A stretch of DNA of 64,000 nucleotides from Amaurobius ferox (Eukaryota > Arthropoda > Arachnida > Araneae > Amaurobiidae): the NCBI GenBank assembly GCA_951213105.1, contig OX578142.1, forward strand, positions 122,044,731 to 122,108,730. The letters are read 5' to 3'. The notes beneath the pieces were generated by a model. That model was not told the origin of the DNA. It searched no databases and saw nothing but the letters and a program-made list of their open reading frames with translations. This document shows positions 1 through 9,302 of the stretch, piece after piece (positions within the stretch are counted from its first letter, which is position 1; each line of letters starts with the position of its first letter). A program made the position numbers and the translations under genes.

Positions 1-269
1 TCTTTCCTCTATGTTCCCACTCTTCTGGATAAATTTGTGACTTAGCCTTTCCTCCCCACAGAAGCACTTTGTGTCAGTATTCCTACCCAACAATCACTCA
101 TTCCTTTCTGTTCGGCAAAACAAGAATCGTGTTCCACGGTATTTTTATGGAACGGCGCAGCGTTGGTGCAAAAACAGTTAAATTTTGGTTTTTGTATCAG
201 AATGGCGTAGCATACTTTGAAATGCGCAGTTTGGCGCAATAATCACATCACTGCACACATGTGCAGATA

Positions 270-665
270 CTGAATTCAGTGCCATCTTTTGAACTTGGTG
301 AGCCATCCAGTTGAATATTCACAGATAGTTGTTATGTTCATAACTTTATGAAAGATTCTAGCCTGCTTCATTAACATAGATCCTGTCAATGGCATATTTT
401 CGCACCTCCGTTGTCTAAACCATTCAATCATAACCTTGTCATGGGATTCATTTTTTACAGTGTGCAAAGTTTTCCCTTTTCCTTTGGCTAGTGTTATGTC
501 ACAATCCACAAAAATTCCAAAAGTTCTATTTTTTTTGCATTAGTAGTCATAAATGGTAGACTTACAAATAGACTTACAGTAGACTCCATACTCTTTATAC
601 AGCAAACGAACTGAAGTTCCTCTTTCCATTTATCTTCGAAATTCTATCTTATGCTTAAATGAAAG
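270..665 (-). pseudogene. Tigger/pogo-like transposase N-terminal relic
   Basis: Reading leftwards from about 665, the minus strand gives an HTH-like stretch (ERGTSVRLLYKEYGV, then a 'STIYDY' recognition-helix ending). It continues into a CENP-B-type DNA-binding domain at 276-509 with WFRQRR, LTGSMLMKQA and a terminal GWLTKFK. This order (psq-like HTH, then HTH_Tnp_Tc5/CENP-B box domain) is that of Tigger and jerky-type transposases, which bind terminal inverted repeats. At least one stop lies between the two parts. No DDE catalytic domain can be followed below 270, so this is a dead N-terminal fragment. A minus-strand open frame at 42-239 has no recognisable motif and I do not join it. Confidence 0.75.
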
Positions 666-1295
666 AATATTATGTTAAACTTTTAGGAACAGGTTTATTG
701 GCTCTTTTTTGACAATGACATGACCTATATTTTACAAAAAATAAAATCGAATGTAAAGATTTGAAAACACGAGTACTGTTTAAAAATCAGGTAGATGATA
801 GAAAGAGCCCTTTCATGCCTTGCACTTCCCTTCTTTTCCTTAGACACTCCCCTCATTTGACCAATCATTATCACTTACTTAATCCTGTCAATGTCCAGAG
901 CATTGTATTTCTTCCATCCCTCTCCTTTTCCTTCCAACGCTAACAACAATACAAACAAAGCGGTATTGCTTCTCGATGAGTATGAGTGGGAACCACATTG
1001 CTTCTAAAAATAGATTAGCAGGTGGCTGCCAGGATCTCTTTCGCATGGGCAGTAAAGTTATACTCAGCAAACACCTAACTTGTAGCACTGTGGAAGGTAT
1101 GAGAGACTTTTCACTTAGTAGCTGGTGGTTGGCTTGCCAGATAAAGCACCTGATGCAAATTCTGGTGACAAAGAATTATTGTAAAAGAAATGTTCCACTA
1201 ACGCAGTATATTTGATTATATACAAAGTGCGATTGATTATATGTATATCAAATATATATATATAATGGAATTACATTTGTATAAAAATAAACATA
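666..1295. other. No recognised gene
   Basis: About 630 bases without a supported gene. The left part is probably the 5' flank of the Tigger relic. From 1200 to 1270 the sequence is TA-rich microsatellite-like DNA next to the Tc1 insertion site. Confidence 0.5.
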
Positions 1296-3154
1296 CACAT
1301 GTCAAAAGTGAAATTGCAACACCATGAAGGAAATGATAGTTGATATCATATGATAGTCATATGCAAATGATGAGTTTTTGTAAGTATCGGGTCGTGTGAC
1401 TCCCAGTTTGAGGTGATAAAGACCAGCAGACGGCTTGTCCCATAAAGGCTATTAGCGACAATTTGTAGCAGCCAAACTTTAAGAAGAAGCGATGCCTTGA
1501 AGACGTCAGAGAGCTGTATATTATCAATTAATGGCTGGGAAAAGAGACTGTATCCTAGAGCTGCGTGACAGGGGTTTGTTGATGCATGCAATTGCCACGC
1601 GTGTTGGGCATGAAGTGAGTACCATCCAGCGATGTGTGACATGGTGGAAGCAGGAACATCAGAGAACATGCCGAAGAGGGAGTGGATCGAACAGGCGCAT
1701 GACAGAGTGCACAGATCAACAAATTCACCAAATGGCTCATCAAGACCCATTTGCAACAGCAAGTGACATCCAAAACAGCATGCAACCAAACCATTCGAAA
1801 CAGGTTGTATGAAGTACAGCTGCATGCTGTCAGCAGATTACAGTTAAGATATGAAAATTTATAACATAACGACTGATGAGCAAGTAATGTGTGTGACACG
1901 TAGTATTGCAAAAGACATACTTCCAGTGAGTAAAAATAAAAACTGAATTTATTACTCATGAAATGAAATCAAACAGAAATGAAAATAGCATGCATCGTTG
2001 ACAGTGATGCAGCTTACAGAAAAATACATTAGAAGAACATCGCTCCAATACTGAGCCTAGCCACAACACATTGGCTATTGACATAACATAGCTCGATACC
2101 AGCTACTAACATTACAAGAGCTATCCAAGCAAGCTCAAAGCAAAAAACTTCAAAAGCCTCGAAAGTTAATCTAAGCCATTATCATACTGGCTAAACATGG
2201 CTAATCAAATTGCGTTTACCAGCACCGGGCATTTATACTCATCATGTTATGACACTGCAGGAGTATGCCAATTTCCAGTGATACAGAAAATTAGCATATC
2301 CTGGTTAGCTAAGATACAATCTGCAGGAACTCAAATGTGTTTCAACTTGGACACTAAACAAACGATCTGTAATCCAAACAGTTAACTGGAAATATCCAGT
2401 GCTCGACACATGGATGCACGTCTGGCATGCTGTCATTGTCATCACAACTGAACCAATGAATGGCATTGGGTATTGTTTATGGATGAATCTCGCTTCTGCC
2501 TGTAGAGGAATGACAGCCATGGACAGGTGTGGTGGCTTCCCGGGGAATGCCATTTGCCAGCCCATATTACCGAGTATCATGTTTGATCAGTATCATGTTT
2601 GATCGGTATCATATTTGATCAGTGGACAGCTCTGGTGCACATTGCAGGTAAAGACAGTGGACCGGTATGTCACAAAAGTTGTGATGCTTGTGGTTCGGCC
2701 ACTGGTGTAGATGGCCCCCGGCAGTGTTTCAGTAAGACAATGCTACACTGCACGGCAAACTCTCAACAGCCTGAACGAAATTCACATCCTTTCCTGGCAG
2801 GCAGCCTCGCCAGATCTTTCTCGCATTGAACACATGTAGAACCTCATCAGACGTGAGGCGTACAGGGGACCACCGGTATGCAATGTAGACAAACTGCATG
2901 TAGCAGTGGATGCAATTTGGCAAGGATTACCTCAGGCAACCATTAATAACCTCATCGATAGTTTGCCTTGCTGTTTAGCGGCCTGTATAGCTGCCCATGG
3001 GAGTCGTATTCCTTACTGAATAAACAGGTATATTTTGTATATCTTTTGTGTTCTTTTAATTATTTGCATATGATTTTCTCTTCTACCAATACTGTGATTT
3101 GCATATGGCTATGTGCATTTCTTCATGGTGTTGCAATTTCACTTTTAATGAGTG
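1296..3154 (+). mobile_element. Tc1-like DNA transposon with both inverted repeats
   Basis: The left end (1296-1335) and the reverse complement of the right end (3115-3154) share a core of about 30 bp beginning aaaagtgaaattgcaacacc, and both ends abut TA (1294-1295 and 3155-3156). TA target duplication and such ends are standard for Tc1/mariner. The length of 1.86 kb is 300-500 bp more than usual. The extra bases lie around 1830-2330, where the transposase frame cannot be followed, which suggests an insertion or heavy decay. Confidence 0.85.
1531..2975 (+). pseudogene. Tc1-like transposase, broken
   Basis: An intact N-terminal piece (1531-1812) begins MAGKRDCILELRDRG and carries a paired-type HTH (IATRVGHEVSTIQRCV) followed by basic residues, as in the DNA-binding half of Tc1 transposases. 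A catalytic-domain piece is seen around 2440-2560 (WHWVLFMDESRFCL, with the first catalytic D in MDES). A further piece at 2620-2830 contains a frame of the GKD...VDGPRQCF type. The pieces lie in different frames, and a segment between them (about 1830-2330) does not read as transposase. It once acted in cut-and-paste mobility from the flanking inverted repeats but is not functional. Confidence 0.75.
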
Positions 3155-3947
3155 TATAAACTCATGTATGTACATGCACAATTTAAATAAAAAAACTATA
3201 AAATTAACATAAATTAGTTGGTTTATAATTCAAGGATTCAAAGAATTCATGTTAAAAGTATTTATATATTTAATATCAATATCATAAAAGTTACTGAATA
3301 AAGAATAGTTGGATTTAAAAACATTTTTTTCCTTTTTACAACCTTTTATTTAACTTAATCTGGTGTTTGTCAGCATGATTCAAATCTTTGAGGTCCTAAT
3401 TATACAGGTTTTATTAATCATAACAACATGAAATTTGGTATGTCGTTGTCCTGCAGTCAATTTTACTTTTCTTTTATTTTGAGCCTTACCAGGCTTGCTT
3501 GGCTCCCCATATGAATGTACTCATCCTAGGCTCCCCATATGAATGCACTCGTTTATGGGGAATAAATCAAGAATGGGAGCTGCTATAACATTCGCATTTA
3601 GTATGTCCTTGTCTTTAGTGATGTATTTAATTTTTTTTAATTTTAATCTTTATTGGACTATTCCATTCTGGGTCCACCATAAGAATGTACTCGTATTTGG
3701 TGGGAATAACTCAAGAACCTGAGTAGCTAGAAAGTCCAAATATGGTATATGATTGTCTTTCATCCATTTAAGTTACATATAAATAATAAGAGCTGGTGTA
3801 ATGTAGTTAATTCAGTAGAATTCCCATTATAACCTAACATTTGATACAATCAACAACAATTCTTTTTTCAGCATATCTGTATCCCGTGTGATGTTTTTGT
3901 TTAATAAAATTATAAAAAATGATAAAACTTATCCAAATCTGCCAGTA
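3155..3947. other. AT-rich DNA with diverged 150-170 bp repeats
   Basis: No gene is seen. Between about 3430 and 3780 a module recurs three times in decayed form (phrases like 'gaaatttggtatgtcgttgtcc', 'catttagtatgtccttgtc' and 'aatatggtatatgattgtc'). Each is preceded by a 'ggaataaatcaagaa'-type phrase. A short exact repeat, ctccccatatgaatg, occurs at about 3502 and 3532. Confidence 0.5.
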
Positions 3948-4510
3948 ATAATAAAGTGAAAATGAAATTTTGTAATGCTTTTTTTATTCCAAATATATTT
4001 TATCTTGTTGGGTATGTATTTGAGGTGAAATTTTCTGAAAATTTCAAATCTAAATTTTTGTTCTATCTTTAATCGTTTTAAAAATAGAAAATTCGAAAAT
4101 TTTTTATTCCTAATATTTTTTATCTTGTTGGGTATGTATTTGAGGTGAAATTTTCTGAAAATTTCAAATCCATTTAAATTTTTGTTCTATATAATAATAA
4201 AGTTCTATATAATATTTCCTTTTATTCCAATAATAATAAAGTGAAAATGAAATTTTGTAATGTTTTTTTTATTCCAAATATTTTTTATCTTGTTGGGTAT
4301 GTATTTGAGGTGAAATTTTCTGAAAATTTCAAATCCATTTAAATTTTTGTTCTATCTTTAATCGTTTTAAAAATAGAAAATTAGAAATATTTTTATTCCT
4401 AATATTTTTTATCTTGTTGGGTATGTATTTGAGGTGAAATTTTCTGAAAATTTCAAATCCATTTAAATTTTTGTTCTATCTTTAATCATTTTAAAAATAG
4501 AAAATTCGAA
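3948..4510. repeat. Higher-order tandem repeat, ~120 bp unit in a ~285 bp block
   Basis: The phrase atcttgttgggtatgtattt occurs four times, starting near 4002, 4122, 4287 and 4411. The intervals are therefore about 120, 165 and 124 bp. The outer phrase aataataaagtgaaaatgaa occurs at about 3948 and 4231, so two 120-bp units form a larger block that was itself duplicated. Each unit ends with an A/T-rich segment containing tttaatcgttttaaaaatag. There is no coding potential. It is followed at 4545-4580 by an A-rich tract. Confidence 0.9.
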
Positions 4511-5802
4511 TTCGATTAGAAATAAAAAATACTTTTAATTTTCTCATTAAAAAAAAAAACAAAAAAAAAAAAAACAAAAAACATTTCATGCATAGGTTTT
4601 TCCATAAGGTGATTTCTCACCAAGACAAACAACTAATTCTGCTATCGAAGAGAACAAATACAAATATTTCACTTCCCATTATATGTAAAATATATTTAAA
4701 TTTTACTTTAAATCTATTTTTCGATTTGTTTTGCAGTTGAAATATTTAAAAAAATTCATTCTGGTTTAAAAAAAGATTTTTTATCAACTTTTATGTCGCA
4801 ATATTTCTTTAAGCGGAAGATTGATTACACATCTCGTACCTTCTACTCCAATACAGGTTAGGTGCTCATCAAGTATAGTTCTTTCGCAGTTTCAAAGAGA
4901 AGAGATTTTTTTTGCTTATGGTGTCAAAAGGGTCCAGCTATATTTCACAGTTTATGAGTAAATGCTTGGACGATCAAGTGTCTGGCCATTAGAAAAAAAA
5001 AATCATAGTTTGTGCTAGTGTCCAGATTTGAGATGCTATACTGTATTAGAATTTGATATATTTGCATTCATAAATTTAATTAAAAATTATCACATTTGTT
5101 ATTTTTTAAGAGACCCAGAATAACTGCCAAAGGACCTATATTTTAGGGACTATATGGACCCCAGGTTGTAGTAAACTCAGCAGTATCACTGGTTTTATTA
5201 TTTTAGTAGCAATTTGTGTTGTATGCATAAGTTAATGTGTTTTGAGGTATGATTACAGAATGCAATAACAAAGTTATGCAGAAAAAAAAACCCAACACAG
5301 TCCAACAATTGTTTAATTAAAATAATTGCACAAGTAAATTAAAACCCAATGTTATTGTAGTCTCAAGGGAAACAGCATGCATTAAACCAATATTTAAAAA
5401 CTATTTTCACTGGGAAAGGTTTAAAAGTTTTTGATTTTTAGTGTTTTAAAGTTTACTTCTGGAAAATTTAAATTTTTGAACTGTTGGTTTTTCCTCTGCA
5501 CCTTTGAATTGTTACATTAGTTATATGAAAAAATAAAGCAGGATTAGCTTATAAATCCTACAGTAAAGAGTGATGAAGAATATGATATAAGCATTATGTT
5601 TCATATTTATAATCTACTTATATTCAAGTCATAAGCATATCTATATATATCCTAGGTTTTCTTTGTGAATACTTGACATAGAAAGTTGGTTTTTGTATTA
5701 GAGATATAGACCTATGTATCTGAACCGTAACATTGGAAAATTGGTAATTTACATCAATATATTTAGTACAATAATTTTCCACAGAAGAATGTGAAAAATA
5801 TA
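4511..5802. other. AT-rich DNA, no gene seen
   Basis: About 1.3 kb of AT-rich sequence with an A-tract at 4545-4580. I see no open frame with recognisable motifs, no splice-bounded exon and no repeat boundary. Confidence 0.4.
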
Positions 5803-6580
5803 CTGGGTGTTTGTGAACACTTGCAACAAAAAAAAGAGGCTATAATAACCTTAAGCTACAATAACATTGGGATAGCACTCAGCAAGATGAACAATATTTG
5901 CCTTAGAACCTAGGATCGCAATCCACTCATAGTGGCAGAAAAAAGAAACATGACTCATCCACGTTGATACTTTATTAAAGAGAAAAAAAAGACTCAAGTA
6001 ACAGATGTATGGCGCAATGCCATTAGCACCAGAGAATTACTTAAAGGAGCTGTTCAAAACGGCATCCGTGGGTTTCGTTACACAGCCGACACCAGCGAAA
6101 GAAAGATTTTCACACCCTTTTAAAGAGGCCTGGTATGGTGTTGATCTTGTCTGCAGCAACAGAAATTCATATGACGAGATTATCGACAGAGTCTTCAGGT
6201 GTCTCGTACAACAACTCTTTCATGTGTCCCTAGAAGAAGTCCAGTAGATTCAGGTCAGGGGAGCATGAAGGCCAAGCCACATGTCCAATCCACGGCTGGG
6301 GATACATCGGTTTAGAAAGTGTCAGACGGCAGTCGAAAAGTATGCTGGGATCCCATCATGCATAAACCATATGTCACATTGTGTGGTGAGTGGAACACCC
6401 TGCAATAGACCCGGTAGCACATGCTTCAGGACATACTGTACATGGCAGCTGACCTGCTTTACATGTTGTGTTTCTGCCACTATGAGTGGATTGCAACCCT
6501 AGGTTTTATGACAAATATTGTTCATCTTGCTGTGTACTATCACCCCTTTTCTCCTGTTGCAAGAGTTCGCGAACACCCTG
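5803..6580 (-). mobile_element. IS630-type element relic (IS630-A)
   Basis: The left end ctgggtgtttgtgaacac (from 5803, preceded by TA) matches the reverse complement of the right end ending caagagttcgcgaacaccctg at 6580. The inside carries minus-strand transposase remains. Total length is only about 780 bp, so much of the gene is deleted. A tRNA-SINE inserted in the right terminus repeats ttcgcgaacaccct on its far side at 6857-6870, after which 'atatagc' gives the original TA flank. Confidence 0.75.
6020..6440 (-). pseudogene. IS630/mariner-type transposase C-terminal relic
   Basis: Read on the minus strand, the sequence gives a decayed FMHDG.PA.F segment (about 6330-6370; second catalytic D). 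This is followed by WPSCSPDLNLLDFF and GHMKELLYETP (about 6170-6290), the signature that includes the third catalytic D of this arthropod-wide DDE family, where SPDLTPLDFFLWG is typical. Downstream residues (RCRLCNE.HG..FEQLL) match its C-terminal end. Several stops are present. The plus-strand open frames at 6005-6247 and 6281-6502 are its shadows. Confidence 0.75.
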
Positions 6581-6856
6581 TTATTGTTGAGACCTAGACC
6601 GTCCGACCTACCAGAAAGGTGTAAGGTAACTGTTTGGATGGCCGGGAAGTGCCACCCAATTTAGACCGGAACTTAGTGGGGGAGGCATCCACAGGGACTG
6701 TACCCTCCTTCCCCTACCACCAACCTCTCGGAAGGACTTACGGATCCATATGTTTAATGTGATGTGATCATACTCTGCGTGAACATGGCGGCAGTTTTGG
6801 TAGTGATGGGAATCGAACCCGGGCCTACCGAGTGCAATTCCCACATGCTAACCACC
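6581..6856 (-). mobile_element. tRNA-derived SINE, copy A
   Basis: On the minus strand the element has a tRNA-like head with an exact Pol III B box (GGTTCGATTCC; plus strand 6809-6819). The A box region is only partly present, so the 5' end is truncated by roughly 15-20 nt. The body (about 6640-6790) and a 3' hairpin domain ending in GGTCTAGGTCTCAACA follow. It is flanked by 14-bp duplications ttcgcgaacaccct (6566-6579 and 6857-6870), as expected for LINE-driven retroposition. It is about 90% like copy B at 27765-28058. SINEs are non-coding, transcribed by RNA polymerase III and copied by a partner LINE. Confidence 0.88.
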
Positions 6857-6870
6857 TTCGCGAACACCCT

Positions 6871-7614
6871 ATATAGCAGTTTAGTGATCACAATCGATAA
6901 TGTTACAGTAGAGGACCAAATTAAGAATTCTGAAGTCAAGAAGGACCCAAAATCCGGAACTTTATAAATATGGTCTTTTTGTATCACATGTCCACTTCCA
7001 AGATGGTGTTGTTATTGCATTTGGAAAAGGAGTATTCCCTCTCCCCTTCTCTAGAAATATCTTGTATTTCTTGAGGGAATTGTTGCAATCAAGGAGATTT
7101 AAAACTTCCTTGGTTAAAACAGTAGGTAACTATGGACACTGTGTAGTAAATTCTATCACAGGATTCTGGAATGATAATGCTATATTGAACAAGGATCAGG
7201 ACAAAATTATTTAATTTCTTTGGAAATATCTCACATTCTACAGGGGGATTAGTACAATCAAGGAGGCTTAAAATGTTCTTCGTTGCAACAATAGATGATC
7301 TTGGACACTATTGTAATAAATTCTGCCACAGAATTGGTAATACAGTAAAACTGTCCAATCATTGAACTGATTTATTTTTACTGCTCAAATTCTCGGTAGT
7401 CCCCGAGATATTTTAGTGCAGAGTTTGAAAAAATTGTATAATCCTGATTTTCTTGTCTTTTAATTTGTCAGCACAAAATAGGTAACATGGCAAATGAAAC
7501 TCTTGTATTTCCGATAAAAATTGCACATTTTCTATAATGGATCTGAAATACAGGAAATTATAAAATCTGTAGGTTTCTGGGTAATTAGACCTACACTGTA
7601 TTATCATTTTAGAC
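6871..7614. other. Non-coding, with a diverged direct repeat
   Basis: Two blocks, about 7055-7190 and 7220-7355, are diverged direct copies. They share aaatatct, caatcaaggag..ttaaaa, tggacact and aaattct.cacag in the same order, with a period near 165 bp. No gene is supported. A minus-strand open frame (7413-7616) is discussed under rejected items. Confidence 0.5.
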
Positions 7615-8297
7615 AAATTCTAACATTTTATATTCTTTTATAACATTTTGCCCCCATATAATTTTTTTTTTGAAGTCTCAGCTAAAAATACATATTTGGT
7701 TTCCATGATGGATAACTTCACACAATTTTGTTTTCCGGCCACACACCTAGCTACAGTAAGCCTTCGGGTCTGTCGTGTGGTCTGGGTTTTTCACACAATT
7801 TTGTTTAAATGTTTGCTAGGAAATAGGAACTGTATCAATTTGGAAAAACAGTCTAAAAAAACTAAACTTAATTTGTTTCAACTTAATATATAAACCATTG
7901 CAGCCAAAGGCTTGTCAGCTCAACAACTCAGAGAACAAACATCAATTAATTAAGTGCATATAAACATCAGAGCCTGAATACACAGAAACCATAACTTATA
8001 TCTCAATTGAAAATTGTATCATATTGTTATGTATAGAAATGCTCTCTCATGCAGATACTTTAGGAAAACAATTAGGAAACACAAAGTTTCATAAAGAAAT
8101 TACAAGCATTCAAATTGTATGCAAACACATTTTAAATTTTGTAATTTAAATATTTCAATTTTTGAAATTGCATAAAGTGAACAGTAATTCTTCGCAAATG
8201 ATACAGTAATTCTTTGCAAAATGTCTTAATAACTTGCTTAGGTTATGATGTCTGCTTTATTATTCATGTTACACTAGCAGCATTATTATTAACTAAT
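7615..8297. repeat. 849-bp tandem array, unit 0 (left of Copia)
   Basis: From about 7615 the sequence matches 14388-15050. It is moderately diverged over the first 150 bp and almost identical after about 7840. It ends with 'aactaat' at the Copia insertion site. Together with 14202-15050 and 15051-15325 it forms a tandem array with a period of 849 bp (ctaatttcc at 14202 and at 15051). No coding sequence. Confidence 0.88.
7734..7789 (+). mobile_element. Micro-SINE insertion 1 (56 bp)
   Basis: A 56-bp segment sits between exact 17-bp copies ttcacacaattttgttt (7717-7733 and 7790-7806). It begins tccggccacacacctagct and ends gtgtggtctggg plus a T-rich tail. The arms GGCCACAC and GTGTGGTC pair as a closed stem (one G-U), with a small CC-TTC-GG hairpin inside. 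The 3' part matches the end of the tRNA-SINEs in this window. There is no A or B box, so it cannot drive its own Pol III transcription. Confidence 0.85.
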
Positions 8298-9149
8298 TGT
8301 TGGAAACTTGGTTCTGTTTTCGTCGCGATTCTCGTTATCGCGAGAACGTGTTTACATTTTTAGAATGGTTCTACCGTTCTCGTGAACGACTCGTGACGGG
8401 AACAGAACATGCCATTCATGCAAATCGCCATCTCGCCGCGCGCGCATTCTGATTTGCATATAGTGAGGGCGCTGCCGTCAACGGTTGTGTTCCGGAGCGT
8501 ACCCATCACAGTGTATATATGATAGGACACATTCTCAGTTATTCAGAGACTTTACAGACCTTGACTGACCATGTAGTAGACGTGGGAGATTTTTCAGAGT
8601 TTAAGATCTTGTAGTTATGCAGACTTAAGACTCGACGTATAGTCAGATCGATCAGACGGTGATCGACGGTGAAAGACCTTGTATGGAAGGCAGACCTTGA
8701 TCGGTAGAGAGTAGTCTAACTTCTAAAGCCATGACGTGTGACCTGATGATGGTGGCTTCATTAACGTGCACGACATGTGTGGTACAGTAGCTGTTTTTCT
8801 ACTTACCGATGTTATAGTAACTGAGAGTGTGTGCCTAGTCATAAACTATGTTAAAAACCTTTTTCATGAGCTTGCTAGCTCATTGTATATAGTTTTGCTT
8901 TGCAACGAATGTTACAGTGTTTTATTTTGTAACTTCATCTGACGCAATGGATCTCACAACAAATAAATTGTGTTTGTGTTTAACGAGCTTGCTTTCTTGA
9001 GAAAACACATCACTACTGCGTATCATCTGCTACAAAAATTTTCTACCAGCACTTCGGATAGGGATATGACCAAACACTGCTAAATCTGCAAATGACTTTC
9101 AAATTTTTCTAGTCAAGTCGCTCAGCTAACACAGCAATAGCAGCCGACA
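8298..9149 (+). repeat. Copia-1 5' LTR
   Basis: The LTR starts TGTTGGAAAC and ends CCGACA, 852 bp, and by eye is base-for-base identical with 13350-14201. The 5-bp target duplication ctaat flanks the whole element (8293-8297 and 14202-14206). A TATA-like gtatatatga lies near 8512-8521 with tctcagtt about 25 bp downstream, a likely transcription start. An aataaa lies near 8962. Near the left end, tctcgttatcgcgaga can fold on itself. Confidence 0.93.
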
Positions 9150-9165
9150 TTTGGTTATGGGCCGT
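9150..9165 (+). promoter_or_regulatory. Copia-type primer binding site (half initiator tRNA-Met)
   Basis: Directly after the 5' LTR stands tttggttatgggccgt. GGTTATGGGCC is the complement of the anticodon region of initiator tRNA-Met, the internal half-tRNA primer known for Copia-group elements. Confidence 0.8.
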
Positions 9166-9302
9166 AGTATGTCAAGGCCATAACTTTTATCCGTGATAAA
9201 GCAGCAGTGAAGAGTTGTGAATTCCATCGACGGGGGCCGCGACCGGCGCCATTTGCATCAAGCAGAAAGGTAAACAACGCACTCTAGTCACAGTTAAAGA
9301 CT

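Noticed and set aside
42..239. Minus-strand open frame as continuation of the Tigger relic.
   Set aside because: No Tigger motif (such as the DETGL region) can be recognised in it.
7413..7566. Minus-strand open frame behind a good acceptor (tttcctgtatttcag), ending in TAA, considered as a last BABAM1 exon.
   Set aside because: The residues (SIIENVQFLSEIQEFH and following) show no resemblance to the BABAM1 C-terminus or to any family I know. An acceptor-like site alone is weak evidence.
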